The notes below the pieces were generated by a model, which was not told the DNA's origin, ran no database searches, and worked only from the letters and a program-made list of their open reading frames with translations. From positions 1 to 55,929 of the forward strand of contig CACIWI010000005.1 of assembly GCA_902590355.1 (NCBI GenBank): a DNA stretch of 55,929 nt, given 5' to 3'. Both the position numbers and the translations under genes were made by a program. Source of the DNA: an uncultured Prochlorococcus sp. (GTDB lineage: Bacteria; Cyanobacteriota; Cyanobacteriia; PCC-6307; Cyanobiaceae). Every line of letters starts with the position of its first letter. Position 1 is the first letter of the stretch. Positions 9,139-19,486 of this stretch are shown here, piece by piece.

Positions 9139-9720
9139 ATGGTAATTAGTACATCCCATATTTATTCCAAGAGTAATCCTGATGTTGTAAATATAAATAC
9201 TGTTAACAAAATTGACTTAAAAAAATTTACACAAAACGGACAAATTCAAATCTATCAATCTTCCTATCGAGGAAGCTACCCATCTATCATTAGAGACTCT
9301 CTAAGAAATGCCGCTCTTGGCAGGAAAGTCCTCTTAATACAATTTATGAAAGGAGGGGTCAAACAGGGAGTTGATAATCCAGTAAAGCTATGTGGTAATT
9401 TGACCTGGATAAGATCATCACATTCCTTTGATCAATATGACTCTGAATCAATTGAAGATAATAAAAATTTAAAAAAATCTATCCATGATTCTACTTTGGA
9501 ATTATGGAACTTTTGTAAAAAAGAACTACAGTCTGGCGAGAATGATCAAATCATACTTGATGAGATTTTTTTAGCTATTGATATGAAAATTATCCATAAA
9601 GATGATTTGATTTCAACACTTGAAAACCGATTTATATCAGGAGATGTAATCCTTACTGGTACAGATATTCCTAAAGATTTATTATTAATGGCCAACCAAA
9701 TTACCGAGCTTCGCTCATAA
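9139..9720 (+). CDS. CobO/BtuR-like P-loop-family protein with degenerate P-loop
   Basis: A 193-residue protein resembling ATP:corrinoid adenosyltransferase (CobO/BtuR) in several core elements: VLLIQFMKGG (64-73), IILDEIFLAIDMKII (139-153, CobO has LDELNYAL) and VILTGTDIP (170-178, CobO has VILTGR-AP). The expected Walker A segment after the first strand (GxGKGKTT) is replaced by QSSYRGSYP (40-48), with no Gly-Lys-Thr. It may therefore not bind ATP in the normal way, and adenosyltransferase activity should not be assumed. It is followed after 4 bases by dcd and thyX, which suggests one operon. It is divergent from ntcA. Confidence 0.65.
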   Translation: MVISTSHIYSKSNPDVVNINTVNKIDLKKFTQNGQIQIYQSSYRGSYPSIIRDSLRNAALGRKVLLIQFMKGGVKQGVDNPVKLCGNLTWIRSSHSFDQYDSESIEDNKNLKKSIHDSTLELWNFCKKELQSGENDQIILDEIFLAIDMKIIHKDDLISTLENRFISGDVILTGTDIPKDLLLMANQITELRS

Positions 9721-9724
9721 AACA

Positions 9725-10318
9725 ATGCTGAAAAATGATCTCTGGATAAATCAAAAAGCTTCGGAAGGTATGATAAAACCCTTTCAATCAAATTTGGTGA
9801 GACATCTTGAGCCTGACAATAAACAAAAGCCAGTTTTAAGTTACGGATGTTCCTCTTATGGCTACGATTTAAGACTTTCATCAAAAGAATTCCTAATTTT
9901 CAGACATATCCCTGGGACTGTGATGAACCCCAAAAAGTTTAATCCTAATAATTTAGAGAAAACTGTTCTTCACCATGATAACGATGGAGACTTTTTTATT
10001 CTTCCTGCTCACTCATATGGTTTAGGAGTTGCTTTAGAAAAGATGAAAGTGCCAGAAAATATTACTGTAATCTGTATAGGCAAAAGTACATACGCACGAC
10101 TCGGAATAATTGTTAATACAACGCCCGCAGAGGCAGGATGGGAAGGTCATCTAACTTTAGAGTTTAGTAATAGTTCAGGTGCAGATTGCAGAATTTATGC
10201 TGATGAGGGTATTTGCCAACTACTCTTTTTTGAAGGAGATCCGTGCTCTACAACCTATGAAGATAGAAGAGGTAAATATCAAAATCAACCAGAAAAAGTA
10301 ACTCTTGCAAAGATCTAA
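9725..10318 (+). CDS. dcd: dCTP deaminase
   Basis: Deaminates dCTP to dUTP, the usual bacterial route toward dUMP for thymidylate synthesis. It is 197 residues with the Dcd/dUTPase fold motifs: CSSYGYDLRLS (42-52), CIGKSTYARLGI (117-128) and TTPAEAGWEGHLTLEFSN (132-149), where the glutamates E136/E140 mark the catalytic region, then EGICQLLFFEG. It lies 4 bases after the CobO-like gene and 0 bases before thyX. Neighbouring thyX uses the dUMP ultimately derived from its product, which makes a functional pair. Monofunctional rather than bifunctional (dUMP-forming) Dcd is assumed. Confidence 0.95.
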   Translation: MLKNDLWINQKASEGMIKPFQSNLVRHLEPDNKQKPVLSYGCSSYGYDLRLSSKEFLIFRHIPGTVMNPKKFNPNNLEKTVLHHDNDGDFFILPAHSYGLGVALEKMKVPENITVICIGKSTYARLGIIVNTTPAEAGWEGHLTLEFSNSSGADCRIYADEGICQLLFFEGDPCSTTYEDRRGKYQNQPEKVTLAKI

Positions 10319-10951
10319 ATGAGTAAAGTTGAACTAATTTCTCTAACTCCTGATGCCGAAAAAACAATGGCTTACATTGCAAGAGTTAGTAATCCAAAAA
10401 ATCAGGAAAATGAAGACTATTCGAAATTATTGAGTTATTGCATTAAAAATGAACATTGGAGTGTTTTTGAACAGTCATTTATGACCTTGCAAATAGAAAC
10501 TAACAGAGGAATTGCTGCCCAAATTTTAAGACATAGATCATTTACTTTCCAGGAATTTTCACAGAGATATGCAGATAGTTCTCAATTGGGTAATATTCCT
10601 TTACCAGAGTTAAGGCGTCAAGATTTTAAAAACAGGCAAAATTCAATTCCTGATCTCCCTGATGAGTTAAAAAAAAGATTCAATGAAAAAATTGGTTTAC
10701 ATTTTCAGGCTGCTTCAGAATTATATGAAGATTTACTTTCTGAAGGCGTAGCCAAAGAATGTGCGAGATTTGTTTTACCATTAGCAACTCCAACAAGAAT
10801 ATATATGACTGGATCATGCAGATCATGGATTCATTACATTCATTTAAGATCCGCTCACGGCACCCAAAAAGAACACAAGTCTATAGCCCAAAATTGCAAG
10901 TCTATTTTTAAAAAAAGTTTTCCAATTGTATCAAAATCTTTAGAGTGGTAA
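10319..10951 (+). CDS. thyX: FAD-dependent thymidylate synthase
   Basis: Converts dUMP to dTMP with methylene-THF, FAD and NADPH. The 210-residue protein has the ThyX signature RHRx7S: RHRSFTFQEFSQRY at 71-84. The arginine-rich C-terminal part (MTGSCRSWIHYIHLR) is also typical. The ATG follows the dcd stop with no gap. It converges on the minus-strand thioredoxin gene with only 3 bases between the stop codons and no visible hairpin terminator. Confidence 0.96.
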   Translation: MSKVELISLTPDAEKTMAYIARVSNPKNQENEDYSKLLSYCIKNEHWSVFEQSFMTLQIETNRGIAAQILRHRSFTFQEFSQRYADSSQLGNIPLPELRRQDFKNRQNSIPDLPDELKKRFNEKIGLHFQAASELYEDLLSEGVAKECARFVLPLATPTRIYMTGSCRSWIHYIHLRSAHGTQKEHKSIAQNCKSIFKKSFPIVSKSLEW

Positions 10952-10954
10952 GAA

Positions 10955-11545
10955 TTATCCATGACTGCGAGGACTAACCTCATTATGTTCATTTTCTTGA
11001 ATTGTTGAAAATTCAGAATTAATAATTTCCTCATAGGTTTTCTCCTCTTTTTCTAAATTATCAATAGATTCTCTTATTTTTATTTCATCTTGTTTACCAA
11101 TAAAAGTAGATATTAGATTACCATTCTTATCAAAAAGATTAATTTGGGGAATTCCATTGACAGCAAACTGCTGGATATAATTACCCCATTTTTTATTATC
11201 AACATTTAAAAAAACAAAATTAATATCTTTTTCGTATTCATCTTTAAAAGCAGAAACTTTTGGAGCCATTTCTTTACAAACTTCGCACCACTCAGCATAA
11301 AATTCCAGAAATGTAGGCTTATTATTTGTAAAAGCTATTTCAGGGGCAACAGATAATTCTCCAAAACTCTTTAGAAGATAAGTTGATTTAAAAAAGAAAT
11401 TTCTAAACAAAAGGGCTGAAATCATAACAATAGATATAATCAAAATAATTATTGTTTTTGAATTTGTTTTTAAAATTTGCTTTCGACTCTCAGATTGCAC
11501 TACTAAGTTATTATTAACTAACAACATCTTAAATAAGTCAAACAA
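10955..11545 (-). CDS. txlA: Membrane-anchored thioredoxin-like protein (TxlA/HCF164 type)
   Basis: A 196-residue protein with one N-terminal membrane helix (about 31-48) followed by a thioredoxin domain. The active site is WCEVCK with C87 and C90, and the cis-Pro motif is NGIPQINLF. The HCF164/TxlA group faces the thylakoid lumen and delivers reducing power for cytochrome b6f and c-type cytochrome maturation. The EFYAEWCEVCKEMAP segment is typical of that group. The charged C-terminal tail (after about 165) is poorly conserved. The start could be residue 1 or M7. It converges on thyX with a 3-base gap. Confidence 0.85.
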   Translation of the reverse strand: MFDLFKMLLVNNNLVVQSESRKQILKTNSKTIIILIISIVMISALLFRNFFFKSTYLLKSFGELSVAPEIAFTNNKPTFLEFYAEWCEVCKEMAPKVSAFKDEYEKDINFVFLNVDNKKWGNYIQQFAVNGIPQINLFDKNGNLISTFIGKQDEIKIRESIDNLEKEEKTYEEIINSEFSTIQENEHNEVSPRSHG

Positions 11546-11639
11546 ATAAAGAGGATTAAAATCTACAAGCTTTTAATCAACTTATAAAGTAAGTGCTTAA
11601 TAATTTTTAAAAAATTTCTTTGATTCCTGAAATCTAATT

Positions 11640-12986
11640 ATGCAATCAATCTTTGGAACTGATGGAATAAGAGGAAAATTTAATGAAGAGATAACTTATT
11701 CTCTAGCCTACAAAGTAGGTTATGCTTTAGGTTCTACTTTAGTGAAGAAAAGTCCCATCTTAATTGGGAGAGACACAAGAATTAGTGGCGATATTCTTCT
11801 TCAGGCAATAACAAAAGGCATAAATGAAAGTGGCAATAAATTTATCAATCTTGGAATTTGCCCTACCCCAGCCATACCTTTTTTAATCAAACATCAGGGC
11901 CTGAGCGGTGGGATCATGATATCTGCGAGCCATAATCCACCAGAATATAATGGCTTAAAAATTTTTGATCATAATGGTCAAAAAATTACCAAAAATTTTG
12001 AAAATAAAATTCAGAAATTCATTAAAGAGACAAATCCAAATATATCAGTCCCATCAAAAGTTATTCCCCTCAATACAAATATAAATCTTATGGATATTTA
12101 TATTAAAAGCCTAATTCAAACAATGGGTGGGGAAAATTTAAGCGGTTTTAAGATAATTTTAGACACATGCTATGGATCAGCGACAGCCTGCGCAAAAGAA
12201 ATTTTTCAGTCTCTTGGTGCTGATGTAAGAGTTATCAATGACTCTAAAAATGGTTTGAAAATTAATATGAAATGTGGTTCTACTAACCTCGAACCATTAA
12301 AAAAAGCGCTAGAAGAGAGTCATGCAGATATGGGTTTTAGCTTCGATGGTGATGCCGATAGAGTAATAGGAATAGATTCAAAAGGCAATGTTTTAGATGG
12401 AGATCATATTCTTTTTCTTTGGGGTAGAGAACTTATGGAACAAAAAATTCTCACAAATAATTTACTAATATCAACGCAAATGGCAAACTTAGGTTTTGAA
12501 AAGGCCTGGGAAAAAATTGGAGGAATTTTATATAGAACTGATGTGGGAGATAAATATGTGCATGACGCAATTAAGGAAAAAAAAGCTGTTTTAGGAGGTG
12601 AGCAGTCAGGTCATATACTTTCAAAAATTAATAACTTTTCTGGAGATGGGATATTGACTGCACTACAAATTTCAAAATATTGTAAAAAGAAAAATATTAA
12701 TTTAAATGACTGGCTTAAAAGTAGTTTCGAACCTTTTCCTCAAAAACTTACCAATATCAATTTTAATTTTAATAAATTAAATCCAAAAACCAAAATCTTA
12801 ATTGATCAAACTATAGAAAATTTTCAGGCAATATATTCAGATAATTGTAGGGTTTTTATAAGGCCTAGCGGCACAGAACCCGTAATGAGAATTCTAGTTG
12901 AGGCCAAAAATCATAAGGAAGTTCATTCTTTATCAAACAAAATAACAAACAAGCTCTTTTTAGAAATTAATAAAATAATAAATTAA
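11640..12986 (+). CDS. glmM: Phosphoglucosamine mutase
   Basis: Interconverts glucosamine-6-phosphate and glucosamine-1-phosphate on the way to UDP-GlcNAc for peptidoglycan and LPS. The 448-residue protein has the full alpha-D-phosphohexomutase set: FGTDGIRG (5-12), the phosphoserine loop [12 protein letters not shown] with S97, the Mg loop DGDADR (236-241), the sugar-binding GGEQSGH and the phosphate-binding [15 protein letters not shown] near the C-terminus. GTDGIRG and the GEQSGH variant fit GlmM rather than phosphomannomutase. It converges on trmB with a 7-base gap. Confidence 0.96.
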   Translation: MQSIFGTDGIRGKFNEEITYSLAYKVGYALGSTLVKKSPILIGRDTRISGDILLQAITKGINESGNKFINLGICPTPAIPFLIKHQGLSGGIMISASHNPPEYNGLKIFDHNGQKITKNFENKIQKFIKETNPNISVPSKVIPLNTNINLMDIYIKSLIQTMGGENLSGFKIILDTCYGSATACAKEIFQSLGADVRVINDSKNGLKINMKCGSTNLEPLKKALEESHADMGFSFDGDADRVIGIDSKGNVLDGDHILFLWGRELMEQKILTNNLLISTQMANLGFEKAWEKIGGILYRTDVGDKYVHDAIKEKKAVLGGEQSGHILSKINNFSGDGILTALQISKYCKKKNINLNDWLKSSFEPFPQKLTNINFNFNKLNPKTKILIDQTIENFQAIYSDNCRVFIRPSGTEPVMRILVEAKNHKEVHSLSNKITNKLFLEINKIIN

Positions 12987-12993
12987 ATATGAA

Positions 12994-13623
12994 TCAAATT
13001 TTTATATAAATCCTTTCAAAAATATCAAGTTGGTTAACAATCACATACTTTTCCCGATTAGTTTTAACTTTATTTGGATTAAAACTTTCGGAATAATTAA
13101 AATCTTTTTTATCTATTGTTTTAAAATAAGGATTACTTGATATAGTGCAATCCATATAATCGAATAATTCCTTTACATCCGTTTTTATAAAAATTAAGGT
13201 CCCTTTTTCCAATGAATTTGAGAGAATAGTAATAAATTCTGACTGAATTACACGCCTTTTATAATGCCTCTTTTTAAACCATGGATCAGGAAAATGAAAA
13301 GAAATACTTTTTAAATTTTTGATAATAAATTTATTTTGAACATCATTCAGAATATTATTGGCATTGCCAAATACAAAATACAGATTTTTGATTTCTCTTT
13401 CAAGGACTTTTAACTTAGCATTTTTAACTAATTTCTCACGGATTTCAATTCCTAAATAATTCCAACTGTTATTAACCAAAGCTAAATCAAAAAGAAACTC
13501 ACCAGCAGCACAACCTATATCCAAATGAAGATTCAATTTAGAATCACCAAACATTTCGCTCAAAGATGGAATTCTCTCAATTTTATTGAAGTAACTACTA
13601 AGCGGATTTACATGCTGCCTCAT
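12994..13623 (-). CDS. trmB: tRNA (guanine-N7-)-methyltransferase
   Basis: Makes m7G46 in the tRNA variable loop using S-adenosylmethionine. The 209-residue protein shows the SAM-binding motif [17 protein letters not shown] (about 32-48) and [12 protein letters not shown]. The TrmB signature is [18 protein letters not shown], with the catalytic/tRNA-contact PDPW-K-RH-KRR residues. C-terminal SNREKY-like residues appear as TNREKYVI. The ATG at 13623 gives the expected N-terminus. It is antiparallel to glmM (convergent) and divergent from the DUF3177 gene. Confidence 0.95.
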   Translation of the reverse strand: MRQHVNPLSSYFNKIERIPSLSEMFGDSKLNLHLDIGCAAGEFLFDLALVNNSWNYLGIEIREKLVKNAKLKVLEREIKNLYFVFGNANNILNDVQNKFIIKNLKSISFHFPDPWFKKRHYKRRVIQSEFITILSNSLEKGTLIFIKTDVKELFDYMDCTISSNPYFKTIDKKDFNYSESFNPNKVKTNREKYVIVNQLDIFERIYIKI

Positions 13624-13745
13624 AAAATTATCAATATATTTCTAAGCAATAATATAAGGATGCATAATATTCATAACTATGACAATAGTAATTTCAAAAG
13701 TAACAGTTTGATGTTTAATTATTATGTGTTTAAAAAGAAAAAGTT

Positions 13746-14369
13746 TTGAACGTTTTTAATCAACTTTCTGTTTGGCTATCCTTTCAACTTTCAATAATCT
13801 TCTTTATTGGTATTCCCGTTACCCTATCCATCTGGTCAATTAAAAAAAGAAATAAAGCAGTTAATAAACTTCTATCAATTTATTGGAAAATATCCCTTTT
13901 ATTTTTTATAAGTCTCCTACTTTTAATTGGTAAGTATAATTATGCTCTTGTAATAACAAATATTTCAACACTATTAATGACAATTTCACTTTGGTTTTGG
14001 AACGATATTAATGATGAATTAAGAGAATATGATTTTTCTTACCCCCTTACCACAACAACAAAAATTTGGAGATGGACGGTAACTTTTATATCTATCAATT
14101 TCTTAATTCAGAGTTTGCAAAACTTTAACTGCTTTTCTTTTATTAATTCAGATTCGTGTGCGATATGGCTTCAGCCTTCTTCAAATTTATATATTTTTAT
14201 AAAAAATTTATTTACTTTTTTCTTTGGAGCTAACTTTACTCAGCCGATAGCAAAATTTTTAGGATTATTTTCCTTATTAATCTATATTTTAGGCCTGATT
14301 CAATGGTCAATAATAAAATTACCTAAAAATGGAAGAAACTCGTGCTTCTCCGAAAATGGCAGAAATTGA
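13746..14369 (+). CDS. DUF3177 family membrane protein
   Basis: A 207-residue hydrophobic protein with about five membrane segments (roughly residues 8-30, 44-62, 66-86, 110-130 and 165-198) and the internal signature FWNDINDELREYDFSYPLTTTTKIWRW. It resembles the cyanobacterial DUF3177 family, whose function is unknown. The start is TTG at 13746 (MNVFNQL); no in-frame ATG lies before the first helix. Its 3' end overlaps the next gene by up to 41 bases, so the two are likely translated from one mRNA. Confidence 0.8.
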   Translation: MNVFNQLSVWLSFQLSIIFFIGIPVTLSIWSIKKRNKAVNKLLSIYWKISLLFFISLLLLIGKYNYALVITNISTLLMTISLWFWNDINDELREYDFSYPLTTTTKIWRWTVTFISINFLIQSLQNFNCFSFINSDSCAIWLQPSSNLYIFIKNLFTFFFGANFTQPIAKFLGLFSLLIYILGLIQWSIIKLPKNGRNSCFSENGRN

Positions 14370-14664
14370 TTTAATAAATAATCTTGAAAAAATAAGTTCC
14401 GAGATACCTGATAGGATACTAAAGCTACAGGGTTTTATTCTAAAAGAAAATCAAAAAGAACAATTAGAAATAATTATTTTCAGAGGTTACAGTAGCTCAA
14501 CAACTCATCCAATTGAAATAGATTCAGAAAGAAAAGTAATAACACTTTCTTATTCAATTACAAACTTTAAACTTTATAAAGCACCGTTGACAGAAACAGA
14601 AGAAAATTTTATTAGAGAAAATCAAAACTCAGTTTTCTTTTTGAATCAAAAAAACTGGATTTAA
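14329..14664 (+). CDS. Conserved cyanobacterial/plastid-type protein (DUF7734-like)
   Basis: A 111-residue soluble protein. The central block [19 protein letters not shown] followed by an acidic, short C-terminus resembles a family found in cyanobacteria and plant chloroplasts, which I associate with DUF7734 from memory only. Function is unknown. Start choice is open between ATG at 14329 (41-base overlap with the DUF3177 gene) and ATG at 14356 (14-base overlap, MAEIDLINN). The stop codon overlaps the ileS stop on the other strand by 4 bases. Confidence 0.65.
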   Translation: MEETRASPKMAEIDLINNLEKISSEIPDRILKLQGFILKENQKEQLEIIIFRGYSSSTTHPIEIDSERKVITLSYSITNFKLYKAPLTETEENFIRENQNSVFFLNQKNWI

Positions 14665-17567
14665 ATAAATTCAAAATTAATAATATTTGAACATCTTTTG
14701 CATAATTTTGTATTTTGGATTCCATTAAAAGTTTCTTTTTGATAATGCCAACATCTATCACATTTTTGGCCTTGAGCTTTACTTATTTGAATTTTACCAA
14801 GTGCATTGTTATCAATAATTAGAGAATTCTCTGCCAAATCGGATACCACTTGGAAGTTTGATACTATAAGCCAATCTCTAAATAAATCTACATCTTGATT
14901 ACCAAATTCTTTTAGCCAATTAAGTGAATCTTTTAAAGTTTTATCTTCAGGTAAATAATTAACTTCAGTTTCCAAAGCTGCTCCAATTATTTGTTTGTTC
15001 CTGCATCCTTCTATAGCCTTGTTAATTTCAACTCTCAAATTTCTTAAATTTGCAATGTGCTTATTAAGTATTTGATTTTTCCATGACTGCGAAAATATTG
15101 GCCATCCTCTTTGAAAGACAGATTTTTCTTCAGTTGAATATGGAATATTTTGCCAAATATCTTCAGCCATATGACAAAGCACTGGAGAAATAAGTATGGC
15201 TAAATTTTCAACAACTTTTGACATGACGAACTGACAAGATCTTCTCCTAAATTGTGATTTAGAACTTACATATAACCTATCCTTCGCAATATCCAAATAA
15301 AAATTTGATAGATCTACAACGCAAAAACTTTGCAAAATTTGGAAAAATTTTGAAAATTCATAATTTTCATAAGCATTTGATATTTGATCTGTAACCTCCA
15401 CTAATCTACCTAACATCCATTGATCTAAGAGGGGCAATTGATCAATTTCAAAACTATCAATTTTAGGATCATAATCATGAATATTACCTAGAAGATATCT
15501 TGCAGTATTACGAACTTTTCTATAAACGTCCGAAAGTTGCTTGAGTATATTGGAACCAATTGGAACATCTACTGAATAATCTACAGAGCTTACCCATAGC
15601 CTTAAAACATCAGCACCATAAGCAGGATCAGTTTTTTTATTATTACCTCCATTAATAATTATGTTTGGATCAACTACATTTCCTAAAGATTTACTCATTT
15701 TTCTTCCGTTTTCATCAAGTGCAAAACCATGAGTTAAAACTTTCTTATAAGGAGGCTTATTATTGACTGCAACAGATGTTAGCAAAGAAGACTGAAACCA
15801 TCCTCGATGTTGATCTGAGCCCTCTAAATAAAGATCTGCTGGATACTTTAATTCACTTCTTTGTTCACATACTGCGGCCCAGCTAGATCCAGAATCGAAC
15901 CAAACATCCATTGTATCTGTTCCTTTTTTCCAAAGATCAGATTCTTTTGCATAATTTTCTGGCAAAAGATTCTTAACATCCCAATCCCACCAAATATCTG
16001 CTCCATGTTCACTAAAAAGTTCTTGAATATGATTAATTATCTCTTTGTTAAGGAGAATATCATTACCATTTTTTTTATAAAAAACTGGAATAGGGACTCC
16101 CCATGACCTTTGTCTAGAGATACACCAATCTCCTCTACCAACAACCATAGAATAAATTCTTTTTTTTCCAGTCTCTGGCATCCATTCAACATCTTCGATT
16201 GCCTTTAATGCAGAGGATCTAAAGCCATTTACAGATGCAAACCATTGTTCGGTTGCCCTAAAAATAGTTGGTTTTTTAGTTCTCCAATCATACGGATATC
16301 TATGCTTATAATTTTCTTGCAATAGAAGCAAATTATTTCCTTTTAAATGTTCAATAATTAAATCATTTGCATCTTTCAGGACATTTGATCCTTTGAATTG
16401 ACCAGAATATTCATTTAAGTTACCTTTTTCATCAACAACACATGTTATTGGTAAATCATATTTTTGACCCACATTAAAATCATCTATCCCATGACCAGGC
16501 GCTGTATGAACAATTCCAGTCCCTGATTCTGTAGTAATATAATCACCTCCAATTACAATTTTGCAATTTTTATTCTTAGTGGGATGTTGATATTCAATAT
16601 TTTCCAGTTTGGAGCCTTTAACCTCTAAAACCACCTTGAAATCTTTATTAAATTTCTTACTTATTTCAGAAGATAAATCCTCAGCAAAAAGGTAAATTTT
16701 CTTCTCTTCATCGATAGCAAAAACGTAATTTATTTTTGGATTTACTGCAACTGCTTCATTTGCAGGTATGGTCCAAGGAGTAGTGGTCCAAATAGTTATG
16801 AAAGAATTATTTTGAAAAAAATCTTTTTTGATATTTAGTTTTTCTTGGATGAAATCTAATAAAATTTCCTCAGGTAATTTAGTGATTTTTAATGAAACAT
16901 AAATACTTTTTGAATAATGTTCATCAGGGTATTCCAATTCAGCTTCTGCAAGTGCAGTCCTTGAACTTGGACTCCAATGTACAGGTTTAAGACCTCGATA
17001 TATATAGCCATTTAAAAACATTTTCCCAAATACTCCAATCTGAGCAGATTCATAACTTTTCTTAAGAGTTAAGTAAGGGTTATTCCAATCTCCCCATACG
17101 CCCCACCTTTTAAAACCCTCCTTCTGATTATTAATTTGGATATGGGCATAATCTGTTGCTTTTTTTCTTAAATTTAGAGTGTTAAGATTCTTTCTTTCAT
17201 CAGATTTTAAATTTTGAAGAACTTTTAATTCAATAGGTAATCCATGACAGTCCCAACCAGGTACGAAGTGAACCCTAAATCCTCTTAAGGTTTTGTACTT
17301 ATTTATTATGTCTTTTAAAACTTTATTAAGAGCATGACCCATATGAAGAGCTCCATTTGCATAAGGAGGGCCATCATGTAATGTAAATATTTCTCCTGAA
17401 TTGCTTGAACCCAATTGGAAATCAATATCATTGTTAGCCCAAAAATTCTGTATCTCAGGTTCTCTTACAACCGAGTTAGCACGCATTGAGAAGTCAGTTT
17501 TTAATAAATTTAAAGTTTCTTTGTAAGAAAAGTCTGATTTTTGTTCTTTGCTATTTTGAGATTTCAT
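14661..17567 (-). CDS. ileS: Isoleucyl-tRNA synthetase
   Basis: A class I synthetase that charges tRNA-Ile. At 968 residues it is a full-length bacterial type. It has the signature [17 protein letters not shown] (HMGH at 75-78), the editing domain with [11 protein letters not shown] and [20 protein letters not shown], the KMSKS loop at 623-627 ([10 protein letters not shown]), an anticodon-binding domain, and a C-terminal zinc finger (CDRCWHYQ...CKRC). No domain is missing. It converges with a conserved gene with a 4-base overlap of the two 3' ends. Confidence 0.97.
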   Translation of the reverse strand: MKSQNSKEQKSDFSYKETLNLLKTDFSMRANSVVREPEIQNFWANNDIDFQLGSSNSGEIFTLHDGPPYANGALHMGHALNKVLKDIINKYKTLRGFRVHFVPGWDCHGLPIELKVLQNLKSDERKNLNTLNLRKKATDYAHIQINNQKEGFKRWGVWGDWNNPYLTLKKSYESAQIGVFGKMFLNGYIYRGLKPVHWSPSSRTALAEAELEYPDEHYSKSIYVSLKITKLPEEILLDFIQEKLNIKKDFFQNNSFITIWTTTPWTIPANEAVAVNPKINYVFAIDEEKKIYLFAEDLSSEISKKFNKDFKVVLEVKGSKLENIEYQHPTKNKNCKIVIGGDYITTESGTGIVHTAPGHGIDDFNVGQKYDLPITCVVDEKGNLNEYSGQFKGSNVLKDANDLIIEHLKGNNLLLLQENYKHRYPYDWRTKKPTIFRATEQWFASVNGFRSSALKAIEDVEWMPETGKKRIYSMVVGRGDWCISRQRSWGVPIPVFYKKNGNDILLNKEIINHIQELFSEHGADIWWDWDVKNLLPENYAKESDLWKKGTDTMDVWFDSGSSWAAVCEQRSELKYPADLYLEGSDQHRGWFQSSLLTSVAVNNKPPYKKVLTHGFALDENGRKMSKSLGNVVDPNIIINGGNNKKTDPAYGADVLRLWVSSVDYSVDVPIGSNILKQLSDVYRKVRNTARYLLGNIHDYDPKIDSFEIDQLPLLDQWMLGRLVEVTDQISNAYENYEFSKFFQILQSFCVVDLSNFYLDIAKDRLYVSSKSQFRRRSCQFVMSKVVENLAILISPVLCHMAEDIWQNIPYSTEEKSVFQRGWPIFSQSWKNQILNKHIANLRNLRVEINKAIEGCRNKQIIGAALETEVNYLPEDKTLKDSLNWLKEFGNQDVDLFRDWLIVSNFQVVSDLAENSLIIDNNALGKIQISKAQGQKCDRCWHYQKETFNGIQNTKLCKRCSNIINFEFI

Positions 17568-17688
17568 ACGACGATATAAAAAATATTGGTGATCAAAAGA
17601 ATTATTTAAATAAATCTAATTCATTATATTCTTTCTTAATTGACCTGTAGTTTTTTTGGGATGTTTCAAATAACCAATTTATTTGATT

Positions 17689-18150
17689 TCAGATTTTTAT
17701 ATTATCATTTTTATCATTTCTTACCCACTTCTTTTGGGTTGTATTTTTAATATTGCTACCAAAATTAAAAAAATTTGAAGGTTTCTTGAAATCGCCAAAT
17801 ACCATTTTAATAGATTCTAATATTTTCAAAAAGTTATTTTTAAACTCCAAAAAGGTAATTAATTTTTTCTTTTCGTTATCTGTCAATTGGTACCATCTAG
17901 ATAAAAAAAGCTCTGCTAGATAAAAAATAACTAGTACTGTTAAAAAAAGGAAAATTACAAAAAATGATTCATCTAGAGTTTTATTTTTAATTATTAATAT
18001 CAAACCTATTAATAAATTTAAAAAAGCTTTTATTAAGTCTTTTGGTTTACCCAGCTCAAGATAAATTAATGGTACAGTTAGAAAAATGGTGCCAACTAAA
18101 ATATAAAAAGTTCCCAAATAAAATATTGAACTATTCATTAACTTAAACAC
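17689..18150 (-). CDS. Ycf66-like membrane protein
   Basis: A 153-residue protein with three to four membrane segments in the first 90 residues (about 8-30, 38-55 and 62-82). These are followed by FLSRWYQLTDNEKKKL and a basic, Asn/Lys-rich tail ending RNDKNDNIKI. The RW-QLT-EE layout after the helices resembles marine picocyanobacterial proteins assigned to Ycf66, but the match is weak and from memory. Function is unknown. It lies between ileS and tRNA-Leu, all on the minus strand. The start could be residue 1 or M5. Confidence 0.55.
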   Translation of the reverse strand: MFKLMNSSIFYLGTFYILVGTIFLTVPLIYLELGKPKDLIKAFLNLLIGLILIIKNKTLDESFFVIFLFLTVLVIFYLAELFLSRWYQLTDNEKKKLITFLEFKNNFLKILESIKMVFGDFKKPSNFFNFGSNIKNTTQKKWVRNDKNDNIKI

Positions 18151-18209
18151 TTAATTAAATTATAAGAGTTGATATCAATAAACAAACTATCTATCAGAGT
18201 TTCCTTAAG

Positions 18210-18291
18210 TGCGGTCGGGGAGACTTGAACTCCCACACCCGAAGATACGAGTACCTAAAACTCGCGCGTCTACCAATTCCGCCACGACCGC
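18210..18291 (-). tRNA. tRNA-Leu (anticodon TAG)
   Basis: A class II tRNA of 82 bases with a long variable arm. The acceptor stem is GCGGTCG (18291-18285) with CGACCGC (18217-18211), then discriminator A (18210). The D-arm contains GGCGGAATTGGTAGACGC, and the anticodon stem CGAGT/ACTCG encloses loop TTTAGGT with anticodon TAG. The T-arm contains GTTCAAGTC. CCA is not encoded. TAG decodes CUA and, by wobble, other CUN codons. Confidence 0.97.
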
Positions 18292-18449
18292 TCAAATAAA
18301 ATAATAATGGAAAGAGGGTTTATTTTAAAAATTTTTTTTCTTAAGATGATTAATCTGACACATTAAAATAAAGCTAAAAATCTCCTAAAAGAAATTTTTT
18401 ATCTTTGAGCATGCAATCAACTTAAAATATTAGTTATATTATTTAAAGA

Positions 18450-19481
18450 ATAAAAGAAACGATTTCAAACTTAACCAGTAAAATTACAACGAAAAATACT
18501 AATTCTTCAAAAACATTTAATTGGCAAAAAGAGATTAAAAATTACGTAGATCCGCCAAGTTTTTGGAATCCAACATTAGGTTTATTTTTTGGCGGTTATT
18601 TTCTCGCTTTTCTTAGCATATGGCAATGGTATAGAGGTGTTTGGCCTTTACCTTTACTTGTCGCCACTGCTTTTTTAGCTTTACATATTGAAGGTACTGT
18701 TATTCATGATGCCTGTCATAAAGCTGCTCATCCAGTTCCTTGGATAAATCAAGCAATGGGCCATGGCTCAGCTATCCTATTAGGATTTAGCTTCCCAGTT
18801 TTTACGAGAGTTCATTTACAACATCATATTCACGTAAATCACCCCAAAAATGATCCAGATCATATTGTCAGTACTTTTGGTCCAATTTGGCTAATTGCTC
18901 CAAGATTTTTTTATCATGAGGTGTTTTTCTTTCAAAGAAAACTCTGGCGAAGATATGAATTATTACAATGGGGAATTGAAAGATCAGTATTCATAACAAT
19001 TATCTTGGCTGGTTTGAAGTTTGACTTTATGAATTTAATTTATAATTTATGGTTCGGCCCAGCATTAATGGTAGGAGTCACTTTAGGAATATTTTTTGAT
19101 TATTTACCCCATAGACCATTTCGATCAAGAAATAAATGGATAAATTCTCGAGTTTATCCAAGCAAATTTATGAATTTAGTAATAATGGGACAAAATTACC
19201 ATCTCATTCATCATCTTTGGCCTTCGATTCCTTGGTTTGAATACAAAATAGCTTATGAAAAAACCAAGCCTTTATTGGATAGAAAAGGTTCCCCTCAAAG
19301 GGTAGGAATATTTGAAAGTAAAGAAGACATTTTTAACTTTATTTATGATTTATTAATAGGAGTAAGGAGTCATAGCAAAAAGAGGGGGAAAATAAGAAAA
19401 ATCATAAATTTATATCCAGGCTTTAAAATAAAAAAATTTTTATTAAAGATAGTCAATAAAACATTTATTGGAAGCAACTAA
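18450..19481 (+). CDS. crtR: Beta-carotene hydroxylase with non-canonical start
   Basis: A membrane di-iron hydroxylase that converts beta-carotene to zeaxanthin, a major photoprotective pigment in Prochlorococcus. The histidine boxes are HDACHKAAH, HLQHHIHVNH, HRPF and NYHLIHHLWP. The first ATG in frame is 18756, but the first histidine box and the conserved DPPSFWNPTLGLFFGGYF helix region lie upstream of it, so translation must begin earlier. The frame is open back to the TAA at 18444-18446 and holds no ATG, GTG or TTG. ATA at 18450 (343 residues) or ATT at 18462 (339) are the only plausible starts. It converges on gatC with a 5-base gap. Confidence 0.85.
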   Translation: MKETISNLTSKITTKNTNSSKTFNWQKEIKNYVDPPSFWNPTLGLFFGGYFLAFLSIWQWYRGVWPLPLLVATAFLALHIEGTVIHDACHKAAHPVPWINQAMGHGSAILLGFSFPVFTRVHLQHHIHVNHPKNDPDHIVSTFGPIWLIAPRFFYHEVFFFQRKLWRRYELLQWGIERSVFITIILAGLKFDFMNLIYNLWFGPALMVGVTLGIFFDYLPHRPFRSRNKWINSRVYPSKFMNLVIMGQNYHLIHHLWPSIPWFEYKIAYEKTKPLLDRKGSPQRVGIFESKEDIFNFIYDLLIGVRSHSKKRGKIRKIINLYPGFKIKKFLLKIVNKTFIGSN

Positions 19482-19486
19482 CTTAA

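Noticed and set aside
13525..13749. 74-codon plus-strand frame before the DUF3177 gene
   Set aside because: Half of it is antisense to the well-supported trmB gene and the rest is Asn/Lys/Phe-rich AT noise; the adjacent DUF3177 gene is in a different frame.
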